Assembly: GCA_024274705.1 (NCBI GenBank)
Contig: JAJSAL010000065.1
Span: 1-63,062, forward strand
DNA from: Spirochaetota bacterium
GTDB lineage: Bacteria > Spirochaetota > Spirochaetia > SPDA01 > JAJSAL01
Direction of reading: 5' to 3'
DNA: 63,062 nucleotides
Shown: in pieces, positions 52,801-60,790 of the stretch
Numbering within the stretch: the stretch's first letter is position 1
How the letters are laid out: every line of letters begins with the position of its first letter
Notes under the pieces: generated by a model
The model's input: the letters and a program-made list of their open reading frames with translations, nothing else
Databases searched by the model: none
Told to the model about the DNA's origin: nothing
Made by a program: the position numbers and the translations under genes

Positions 52801-53009
52801 AACCAATCCTGATGACCACCCTGACAACGATCCTGGGGATCCTTCCCATGGCACTCGGCATGGGTGAAGGCTCCGAAATGTACTCTCCCCTGGGGCAATC
52901 AATCGTCGGAGGACTGGTTACCTCCACATTCATAACCCTGTTTCTTATTCCCGTACTGTACTACACCCTGGAGAAACGGCTGCTGCAGAGAAAGATAAAC
53001 CGGGGTTAA
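49890..53009 (+). CDS. RND-family efflux pump, AcrB/MdtC type
   Basis: With 1039 residues and twelve membrane helices plus two large periplasmic loops, it has the full RND inner-membrane pump layout. Helix 4 carries 'GGLTVAIGMIVDSSIVILENV', with the proton-relay Asp; the second Asp of AcrB is replaced by Ser, as in many RND pumps of this branch. It expels drugs, lipids or metabolites using the proton or sodium gradient together with the adaptor encoded upstream. No outer-membrane channel gene follows here. Confidence 0.95.
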   Translation: MKEQDRRLGISDFSIHHPVIITIILIAVVLFGMLSLLGLKQDLLAQVYQPSILIFTTYPGVGPEDIEKEITDVIEKEISTLSGVSRISSKSENSASIITVEFGWDADLDSKLADLREKINNILADLPEGIDGPPKLFRMNASAIPILTVSIEGELEGKVLSDFAENRVAPLLARISGVSEVNIQGKEETVLDIRVNLNQLIAREISIIEIYQLLSYYNISFPAGSVVFRDKELNVRTLGEFTSVQEIENMVIGFKENTYIRLKDVAEITLKTKKSESFTISGGKQILVVDILKQQDADTKKIISQAKAVLDRISDDYRGIVEFGIISDQSVDIRLAINSVKNSAMLGGILAVAILLLFLHNLRATLIIGLSIPLSIVLAFSAMKLKGQSLNLMSLGGLTVAIGMIVDSSIVILENVHRNFDKHGDRKIAASVGTAEVGGAIIASTTTSLCVFIPILFVQGFAGVILKDSAYTIVYALGSSLIVAIVVVPFMSSFLLKAEEFRTKLFGRISRRIESLLRKLTEAYRKILTSAIENRTFVFVLALVVLVVSIFSFDFLGFTFIPPTDMSEIQIELETPPGYTLDMTREKVDTVEQMVRELVPEVDAIIFYVGQKGALSLSKSSSHAFGRIRLVETRDRDRSSFDIMDVLREEIPARIPDIDITIVNGGLDSYLAVATGGQGFVIEVFGNTMEDVVAAARRVQNIMSQDPNVSKTGLNISFNKQELVSDLALDYMGTLGVTPYEAAVSSRILFNGITIGTYREGGNSYDIFLNSEIAGETITGDILDQLAIKSSSGTLISFTNFSDISLQPSLSGINHENRMKSILVTGYLKEPNLRGTSERVTNQVRALSLPIGVDWRISGSAAEMTESFSSLMYAMLIAVFLVYMVMVIQFERFTQPLIVMASIPFTVIGIVAGLLVFRSTLSIVSFMGIIALFGIVVNNAIVLIDFINLIRRREDMDLMEAVLAGGSSRLKPILMTTLTTILGILPMALGMGEGSEMYSPLGQSIVGGLVTSTFITLFLIPVLYYTLEKRLLQRKINRG

Positions 53010-53059
53010 AAAAATTCAGGCCGGTTTATCTACCGTGGGAAGGTAAACATGCAGCGTCT

Positions 53060-54073
53060 TTAGAATGAATTCATAGTATCCAGGGCACGGTCGCTCAACC
53101 CGGCATAGGGATAATATCCTTTTTCCCGGCTCCGTGCCAGAAAATCGGCAATTCTATCCACGTTTGCCTGGCCGGTAGACCCATCATCCACATAATCCAC
53201 TACCAGCACCTTTTTCCCCGCATCTGAGATCCTGTCGATCCAGGATATCCTGTTCAGTGTTTCCTCCGGGTCCACAGGGTTCGTTTCATCGTAGAACAGG
53301 TCCTCTATGCCGATACCGCTGATGGTCTTAAGGTAATCGCCTGTATCATACTCGAGAATTCCTTCCCCGTTCTGAGGTATGACCAGGAAATCCGGTTTCC
53401 CTTTTGTTACCCTTGCATGGTAGGCAATACGCTTTACCAGATCGATCATACGGGATACTGCAAGATCCTCCCCTATGCTGAATCCTTCCTGGTTGTCCGA
53501 ATCCGCCCAGTATTCATACCCGTCGATGATGTCCAGATACACTCCATCGAATCCGGCGTCTATAATCCTGTCCAGGTAATCCAGTATCGTAATCTGCCAG
53601 CTTTCCGACCAGTACTGCACTTTATAGTTGCCCTTCCAGTCCGGATTTGTTCTGCCCAGCCAGCACGGAGCATCATCCCCGGGCTGGTTCCCCAGTGCAG
53701 CTATCCAGGAAGGTTCGAAATAATACCGGTAGTCCTCAGCTTCCCCGATACTCATATAAGCGATGATGTCCCTGGTTGTGCCCCGGGACCGCATGAGGTC
53801 CGTTTCTAGAGTGGTGTATTTCTGATCTTCCGTGCCGTCTCTCGAATAATCGATAACAATGATGTCATAATCCGCGGCAGCAATCTGATCAGGATCCGCA
53901 GTCTGAAGCTGATAGAGCCAGGATGAACCTTGCGGCGTAGCAGTTGAGAACGCATTTACAGCCGGTGAGGCAATATCGGTACATTCCCTGGATTTAAAGA
54001 AAGAACCGACTGTGCAGCCGGTGAGAAACACCGCGGCCAGGAATACTTCGATGAAAAACCGGGGCCTCAGCAT
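53060..54073 (-). CDS. GH114-like glycoside hydrolase lipoprotein
   Basis: A lipoprotein signal (lipobox 'LTGC') precedes a TIM-barrel of the GH114/TM1410 type. 'VIDYSRDGTEDQK', 'IAYMSIGEAEDYRYYF' and 'GFDGVYLDIIDGYEYW' with its acidic catalytic pair are characteristic of endo-alpha-1,4-polygalactosaminidase-like enzymes. It probably acts outside the cytoplasm on galactosamine-containing polysaccharide. It starts three bases after the neighbouring HD-GYP gene ends, so they may be co-transcribed. Confidence 0.85.
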   Translation of the reverse strand: MLRPRFFIEVFLAAVFLTGCTVGSFFKSRECTDIASPAVNAFSTATPQGSSWLYQLQTADPDQIAAADYDIIVIDYSRDGTEDQKYTTLETDLMRSRGTTRDIIAYMSIGEAEDYRYYFEPSWIAALGNQPGDDAPCWLGRTNPDWKGNYKVQYWSESWQITILDYLDRIIDAGFDGVYLDIIDGYEYWADSDNQEGFSIGEDLAVSRMIDLVKRIAYHARVTKGKPDFLVIPQNGEGILEYDTGDYLKTISGIGIEDLFYDETNPVDPEETLNRISWIDRISDAGKKVLVVDYVDDGSTGQANVDRIADFLARSREKGYYPYAGLSDRALDTMNSF

Positions 54074-54075
54074 TT

Positions 54076-56939
54076 TCAGTTGCCGTTTTCAGACTGATTG
54101 GATAATGCAACAGTTTCAAAATAAACCGTTCCGATATCGCTTTTTACTATAAGGCTGTACAGTTCCGGATCAATGTAGTTCCTTTCTTTCATATGTTCCA
54201 GTATTTTCAGGACTTCCTGAAGATTCATCGGCTTTTTATAGGGTCTTTCCTGCGCGGAGAGGGCTTCAAAAACATCAGCTATGGCTATTATCCTGGCCTG
54301 TAGAGGAATTTCAGCTCCTGATAGCTTAAGGTGGTACCCTGTACCGTCAAGTTTTTCATGATGCATGGACGCATATTCGGCTACCTTTGAAATGTGACTG
54401 GGGAAGGATATATGATCCAGGATTTTCTGAGTCATTGTTACATGGTTCTCTATTATTTTTCTTTCCCTCCCATTTAACGTACCTTTCTTTATGGAAAGAT
54501 TCTCTACTTCCATATCGGAAAGATAATGAAAGGTTTCGCCGGCAAAGTAGAAAGTTTCTGCGGCAATTCTTTTTAAACGATTCAATTTATCATCATCCAT
54601 GAACTCATCAGGGGTGTTGCAGCTGCTGATAAAACTGATATCATCCTTGAGTTCTTCAATCTTTTTATTCAGATCATCTTCAATACCTGCGATTTTTTTC
54701 TTACCTGTCCCCTTTCCCTGAAGTAATGATAGTTTTCTGATAAGCGTGTCGTTCTCAAAGAGTTTTTGTATGAGCCGGAACCTGGTTTTAATTACTTCGA
54801 TTCCGTCCATGAAAGCCTGGAGCTTGGTTTCCTTATTGAGCAGACTTTCCGGGGTTGTAATTTTACCTATATCATGCATCCATGCGGATAACCTGAGTTC
54901 TTCCAGTTCATTATCGGAAAAATGTACATCTTTGAAGAATCCCTCATCAGTGTGATTTATCCTTTTCGCAATCATCATGGTAAGGCGGAACACACGGCTG
55001 ATATGTTTGCCTGTGAAGGGTGACTTTTCATCAATTGCCGTTGCAATGCTATTAATAACTGAATACAGGAGTGTCCTGAGCTTAATAGTCAACTGGACAT
55101 TGGTCATCTTAACGGCAGCCTGGTAGGCCAGCGTTGCTATCAGGTCCTCATAAACCTGTGAGTAGGATATTATTTCATCGGTATCCTTTTTTCGCGCATT
55201 GATCAGCTGGAGCACCCCGATGAGTTCCTTATCTTTATTCATCATGGGGATAACCAGCATGGATTGCGAATGGTATCCATTATTCTCATCATATTTTTTC
55301 ATACCGATGAAATCGAACCCATCAGCCTTATATACATCCGGAATATTCACGACTTCACCTGTTAGTGCCGAGTAGGAGGAAACATTTGAATAATTGGGTT
55401 TCCCGTCGACGTAAAGGGGAACCGGAGGAAACTCCGACTCTTTCCCGGAAATCCCTCCGTATTTAATATTCATTGTCTCATTGTACAAAATCTCGAATTT
55501 GAGCTGCCGATTTTCCTTATCATAGACATAAAGGGTGCCACCGTCGGACCTGGTGAACCTCATAGCCTCGCTCAGAATCAGTTCCAGCAACCTATCTAAA
55601 TTGTTTTCCGTCGTGAGAGCCAGTCCAATCTCCGACAGTGATCTGTACCCTGCTTCCCTCTCCTTCAGGGTTTCGATTTTTTCCATCAGTTTCTTGTTTG
55701 CCAGGGATAAATTCTTTCTTAAATCATTGTACGTGCTCGCCATCAGGCTGAACTCGTCACCGGTGTCCAGTTCTATTACCGGGAAACGATCAATGTCGAC
55801 ACTGTTCATCGAATCGATCAGCACCTGCAGGGGCGTAAGGATGAATTTACGGAAGCGGGCACGAAAAACGGCAAAGAGGAGGGCGATTGTAAAGAGAATC
55901 AAAAGCATCGTACTTATGAGTATAAAGGTTTTCGTTTTTACAATGGCTGTCTCCCCTTGAACCAGCAGGACCCCGTAATTTTCCCGTCCTGTTTTATCAG
56001 AGGGCAGGGGAACGGATTCGTAGTATAGTGTGCTTGGAACGCCTGCAACAACGATATTCTTTACGTAACCGCTTTGGCCTTTCAGGGCTGCAATGACGGC
56101 ATCACGTATCTCCGGGGGCCAGTCCAGGTCCGCCGTTTCCGTTATTTGATTCCCCTTCTGATCCAGCACTACCCTGCCGCCGGCATCCCTCTTGAGAACC
56201 TGCCTGGTCAGGTCCGTAAGGTTATATATTTCTCCGATTACCTTTTTGTCAGGATGGGCGATGATTACCCCTTCGGTGTCCACTACAACGGCATACATGT
56301 CCTCCGTATTTAGATATGTTTCCACGTTCCGCTGAAGATCGGAAAACACGATATCCATTCCAATGATACCCAGGAATTCTCCTTTATCCATTATGGGGTG
56401 GAATATCGAAGTAACGGGTTTATTACCGGTCAGGGAATAGTAGGATTTCGAGATGAACGGATTGAGGCTCCTCTCTTCGATGAATTCATTGAACCACCAC
56501 CTGTCCTTTCGATGCCCCAGGCGGCCATAACTCCGCCCGGTCTGATCACCCTGTTTATCCTGAACAAAAATAAGATCCACGTACTGATACTCTTTTTGCA
56601 TTTAACCAGGAACCGGGGTCCGGAATTGGGGCCGAAACCGCTCCCGGTATCGTACTTCGTATTGTAGGCGGAGACCCTGGTGTCCCAATCCTTGTCTGCA
56701 GATGACACCTGTTCAATAATGAACGGGTTGAGGGAGAGCTGGTAATTCAGGGTATACGCATTGTTCAGATACTCTCGTATATTATTTGAAAGTCCTTTTA
56801 CCTGTATGAGGTTCTTATCGTGGGTACTTTTCTCGGATAAATAGATGAGATACGTCGTGGTTGCAAAAGAAGAAATAAAAACAGATACACTTACGGACAG
56901 AACAAGAAGCCAGTTGAATTTCTTCGATATCTTTCCCAT
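54076..56939 (-). pseudogene. Cache-GAF-HD-GYP membrane receptor split by a one-base frameshift
   Basis: The first frame (from 56939) supplies TM1 and the start of a periplasmic Cache domain. The second frame (to 54076) continues with 'KEYQYVDLIFVQD', the rest of the Cache domain, TM2, HAMP, a GAF domain and an HD-GYP domain with catalytic 'MHDIGKI' and 'HHEKLDGTGYH' (GYH instead of GYP). The frames meet at an A5 run (56597-56593 on the minus strand); one extra A would join them into about 954 residues. The run invites slippage or sequencing error, so an intact receptor is possible. Confidence 0.85.
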
Positions 56940-57005
56940 GATCTCTCAATGATAGGAAAAAATATTGCATGAGTCAAACTGAAATCGATTGTCAGGTGCT
57001 CTACC

Positions 57006-57863
57006 TCAAGAATGTTGACTATTGTCCCATTGAGTAATGGCTTCCGCCAGTGCATTACTTTCCAGAGGATGAAAATGTCCTCCCTCGATGAGTTTCCAGG
57101 CAGCAACTGGTAAAATGGCCCTTAATTTTTCTCCAACGGAAACAGGTTGGAATGTGTCGCCGTCAGCCCAGATTACCAGCGTGGGTTGCCTGAATGTCTT
57201 GAGTTTAGGGAAAGCTTCTTGAGTATACCTGTTGTCTACAGACCTGAGGAAACGTATAAAATGTTCTCCCCTTTCCCGGGTGCTTGTCAGCCCTTCACAC
57301 AGGTCATCCAGGAGTTCATCGGTGATCAAGGATGTATTGAGCAAACCGGCAGATAATCCTTTTTTTATAAAACCCGACACAAATCGAGGAGTAAAAATCT
57401 GTGCATAATTCTCCCTGTAAGAAGCTCCGATCAGCAGCTTTATCCCTTCTACCGGCCAGGATTCATTGGCTACACAGTTTGTGAATACACATTTTCCGAT
57501 TCCTACCTGGTTCGAAAGCCCTGTAGCGATAATCTGAGCTACTCCTCCTCCCAGATCATGACCAACAAGAATGCACTCGTCTTTCACCACCTTGTTTATA
57601 AACAGGTTTACCAACAGGGCTTGCCCGTTTAACGAGTGATCATAGTCGATTGGGCCCTCAGTATAACCCAGCCCCAACATTTCAGGTGCATATACAAGAT
57701 ACCCATCTGTAGAAAGCTTAGAGCCGGTCCGCTCCCACAATGAACTATTCATGGGGAGGCCATGGAGCAACACAACAGGCTTTCCCGTTGTTCCCCATTG
57801 ACGGTACGCGACGTTAAAGGTGTTTAGCGGTATCCACCGCCTTTCAGGATTTTTTGTTTTCAT
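57006..57863 (-). CDS. Alpha/beta hydrolase with Asp nucleophile
   Basis: The oxyanion 'LLHGLPMNSSLWE' and a nucleophile elbow 'VGHDLGGG' with Asp in the nucleophile position are visible. A late 'IWADGDTFQPV' and 'EGGHFHPLES' supply the acid and the catalytic His. Asp at the elbow is typical of haloalkane dehalogenases and epoxide hydrolases rather than esterases. There is no signal peptide. The ECF sigma-factor gene lies just upstream on the same strand, and the two may be linked. Confidence 0.88.
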   Translation of the reverse strand: MKTKNPERRWIPLNTFNVAYRQWGTTGKPVVLLHGLPMNSSLWERTGSKLSTDGYLVYAPEMLGLGYTEGPIDYDHSLNGQALLVNLFINKVVKDECILVGHDLGGGVAQIIATGLSNQVGIGKCVFTNCVANESWPVEGIKLLIGASYRENYAQIFTPRFVSGFIKKGLSAGLLNTSLITDELLDDLCEGLTSTRERGEHFIRFLRSVDNRYTQEAFPKLKTFRQPTLVIWADGDTFQPVSVGEKLRAILPVAAWKLIEGGHFHPLESNALAEAITQWDNSQHS

Positions 57864-57953
57864 TTTCCAGTTCCTCTAAATATAGTTAATGTGTTTTGGT
57901 GCCCTTCACGGGCTCAATTATATTAGTGGAACTGAAAACACGTTTGTGACAAC

Positions 57954-58661
57954 TCAGTCCAAATCTAGAAATTGTCTCCAATAATTCACTCTGGATAGAA
58001 TCTCTTCTGATTCTCTAAAAACGTTTACTTCACCTATAGATTGTCGAAGTTCCTGGTATTCATGAACCAGGTCAACCTCTTTGACCCATCTCCTCATCCT
58101 GCAGCTGCATTTTCCCCTGGTGTTATGCAAGACACATTCGTCCTTTAAAAAATTTCGCAGTTTTCTCCTGGACCGGGAAATTATCTGCCGAACCGACATA
58201 GAACTATGTTCCAGGACATCGGCGATTTCTTCATAAGACAACCGGGCAATATCTCTTAAGATGTATGCCATACGAGACTCGGGATTCAGGCAATACAGAA
58301 CTCCTGTGAGACACTTATCGCACATTTGCTTGACCCAGATCATTTTGTCAAGGTCTTGAGAACAGGGCACTTTTATTTCTTCCTGATGGAAGCAGTCTCT
58401 CACATACCTTGAAGTGTATACCTTCTCTTTCACAGCATAGCGCATGACCGCCCGGTACGTGACGGTATAAATCCATGTTGATAGTTTCGATTCTCCCCGA
58501 AAAGAAGGCACGTTTTTTATAATCTCCAACCATGCTTCCTGTGCCGCATCCCGGGCGGTTTCCTCATCCCGTATCATTCGACGGCAAATCGATGAAACCA
58601 ACCGCCCGTAATCTTCCACGAGACCGGAAACAGAAACGGTATCCTTATTATTTTCTACCAT
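57954..58661 (-). CDS. ECF-type RNA polymerase sigma factor with Cys-rich tail
   Basis: Region 2 ('YGRLVSSICRRMIRDEETARDAAQEAWLEIIKNV ... STWIYTVTYR') and region 4 ('LSYEEIADVLEHSSMSVRQIISRSRRKLR') are both present. A C-terminal extension of about 60 residues starts with four cysteines ('CVLHNTRGKCSC' plus one upstream), a likely zinc or redox site. The ATG at 58661 is preferred over the TTG at 58694. No anti-sigma gene is adjacent, so control may act through the tail. Confidence 0.88.
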   Translation of the reverse strand: MVENNKDTVSVSGLVEDYGRLVSSICRRMIRDEETARDAAQEAWLEIIKNVPSFRGESKLSTWIYTVTYRAVMRYAVKEKVYTSRYVRDCFHQEEIKVPCSQDLDKMIWVKQMCDKCLTGVLYCLNPESRMAYILRDIARLSYEEIADVLEHSSMSVRQIISRSRRKLRNFLKDECVLHNTRGKCSCRMRRWVKEVDLVHEYQELRQSIGEVNVFRESEEILSRVNYWRQFLDLD

Positions 58662-58708
58662 ATAATAATTCTGAAGTAAGATTATTATCAGCAACCGGTA
58701 TACCGGCC

Positions 58709-60790
58709 TTACCGGTGCAGACGGCGCAATACCGTTTCCGCCATCTGTTCAGGCTGAAGTCCGAACCGGGCTTTGAGCTGATCATAGGTGGCGGAGTGGA
58801 TGTAGTGATAGCTTCCGTCCGGATTATTGACATTGATGGCCAGGCAGTTCTTCAGGCTGACAGCGCCGCCGGTTTGAAGCAGCATATTCCCGGTATTGTG
58901 CCAGATGAACCCGTTATTCTGTTCCGCAATCACGGTAAGTCCATCCTGCTCCAAAAGCTCCGCCATGGTCTCACGGTCAAATGAAGGCATGTCGTACACG
59001 GCAACCGTTACTCCTTTTCCCCCGAGCAGTTCTGCTGCTGCAAGGGCTTCGTGGACTCCCCGGCCGCTGGACACCAGGGTAACCCGGCTCTTTTCTCTTC
59101 CCCGAATGCGGTACGCTTTACCGTACGTAAATTCCACGCCGCCGGGATACACCACACCCGACGGGCCACGCATGATACGCACGTAATTCAGTCCCCTGTT
59201 TCCCTCCATGATCCACCGCATAATGCTGACCAGCTGGTTCGGACAGGACACATCGATGATGTTCAACCCGGCTATTCCGCCGAACACGATGATGTCGTCG
59301 TTTCCCATGTGGGTGGCCCCGTTGGTTTTGGTTTCGAAGTTGGGAGCGGTGGCCAGAAACGTGATATCCAGCCCATGTCCCTCTGAGAGCCAGCCGCCGG
59401 GATCTGCCATGGATTCGCGGCGCTCCTGGGCACCTACAGCAATTCTCCGAAGCACCTTCCAGTCGAAAAACGGGCAGAATGTACTTACCCAGACATTGCA
59501 GCCAAGAGCCGCATAGGCCTCCCCGACACACATCATGTTGGACTCGGCTATCCCGATATTGATCCCCCGGTGCTGGTCCACCCCCGCCACGCCCCTCTCA
59601 AGACCGCTGGTGGACCCCAGGTCGGCATCAACTGACACCACTTTCGGGTCCCTGGCGAACACGGACATGCATGATTGTATCACGTCCCCGGCAGCGGATG
59701 ACGAGTCCCCGGCGTATACCGGTAACTCCTCAGGATTGTAACCAATGGATTTCTTCCTCTCCGGAACCCGCCCGGACCGGGGCTTCCGGATAACCGGCCC
59801 GACCTCTTTGGAACCGGTCTTTATGGAGAGATTCAACGACCCTGCCCGGTCACCCAGTACCGCAGCGAGATTCTCCTTTCCGGCAGCAATAAGGTCTTCC
59901 CGAAATTCCAGGTATTCCGCAACCCTTGCCTCCCGCTGAGCAACCTGGAATCCCAGTTCCCTCTGGTACACATCCTGTGCCAGGGTTACCTTGTGCCTGT
60001 TAAGGCTTTCGCTGAAAGAACCGAATCCTTTTTTCGTGTTGCACACGATGGCCGTAGGTTTACCCTCCCGGGGAAGATTCACAAAAGATCCCAATGCGGC
60101 GGTAACCGCGCTATAACTGGTACCGTCGATGTCGAGCACCCGCCAGCCGAAGGACTCTATCTGACCGGGCAGGTTATCCATGGAGAATATCAGCTGTGCG
60201 TGGTTGTCCAGCTGCCCTTCGTTCTTGTCAACGATCATGCACAGGTTATCCAACCGTTTCTGCGGAGCATGCATAATGGCTTCCCACACAACGCCTTCCT
60301 GAAGTTCGCCGTCACCGGTGATACAGAATACATTATACTCAGGGGCTCTTTTACCGGCCATGGCAAAACCCTGGGCTACGGCAATACCCTGCCCCAAAGG
60401 ACCGGTAGCAACATGCACCCCCGGAAGGAGGGGCCCGGGATGACCGTTCAGGATACTTTCCACGGAACGGGAATTCACGAGTATGGAGGGATCAAAATAA
60501 CCTAAGTCCGCGTATACGGAAGCCATGGCGGCCACTGCGTGACCCTTGCTGAGGACAAACATGTCCTTTCCCGCCCGGGTGGGATCCTCGACATCAATGT
60601 CCATGAATCCCCCGTAAAACAGGGACACCATGGGTACCGTCACGGAAAAAGCACCGCCTATATGGATTCCCCGGTCAACAGCCTGGGCTCCCTGTTTCAG
60701 GGTAGCTATCCGAATGTCCGAATCTTTAATCTTTAAAAGCATTGAGAGCCCGGTTCTCAGCAGCTCATCCTCTGTTGCGTACACAACCAT
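58709..60790 (-). CDS. tkt: Transketolase, full-length
   Basis: All three parts are in one chain: a TPP domain with 'HIGGAFSVTVPMVSLF', 'SKGHAVAAMAS' and GDGE ... N ('ITGDGELQEG' to 'VDKNEGQLDN'); a pyrimidine domain ('GLERGVAGVDQHRGINIGIAESNM'); and a C-terminal domain. It moves two-carbon units between sugar phosphates. The start follows the stop of the xanthine-dehydrogenase-family gene with no gap (TAAATG), and GGAAGGAG lies inside that gene's end, so the two are coupled. That pairing suggests a dedicated catabolic role rather than the housekeeping pentose pathway. Confidence 0.93.
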   Translation of the reverse strand: MVVYATEDELLRTGLSMLLKIKDSDIRIATLKQGAQAVDRGIHIGGAFSVTVPMVSLFYGGFMDIDVEDPTRAGKDMFVLSKGHAVAAMASVYADLGYFDPSILVNSRSVESILNGHPGPLLPGVHVATGPLGQGIAVAQGFAMAGKRAPEYNVFCITGDGELQEGVVWEAIMHAPQKRLDNLCMIVDKNEGQLDNHAQLIFSMDNLPGQIESFGWRVLDIDGTSYSAVTAALGSFVNLPREGKPTAIVCNTKKGFGSFSESLNRHKVTLAQDVYQRELGFQVAQREARVAEYLEFREDLIAAGKENLAAVLGDRAGSLNLSIKTGSKEVGPVIRKPRSGRVPERKKSIGYNPEELPVYAGDSSSAAGDVIQSCMSVFARDPKVVSVDADLGSTSGLERGVAGVDQHRGINIGIAESNMMCVGEAYAALGCNVWVSTFCPFFDWKVLRRIAVGAQERRESMADPGGWLSEGHGLDITFLATAPNFETKTNGATHMGNDDIIVFGGIAGLNIIDVSCPNQLVSIMRWIMEGNRGLNYVRIMRGPSGVVYPGGVEFTYGKAYRIRGREKSRVTLVSSGRGVHEALAAAELLGGKGVTVAVYDMPSFDRETMAELLEQDGLTVIAEQNNGFIWHNTGNMLLQTGGAVSLKNCLAINVNNPDGSYHYIHSATYDQLKARFGLQPEQMAETVLRRLHR

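Noticed and set aside
56593-56599. Programmed -1 frameshift as in dnaX
   Set aside because: The bacterial slippery sequence A-AAA-AAG is not fully matched (C-AAA-AAG) and no clear stimulatory stem was recognised; kept only as a minor option in the finding.
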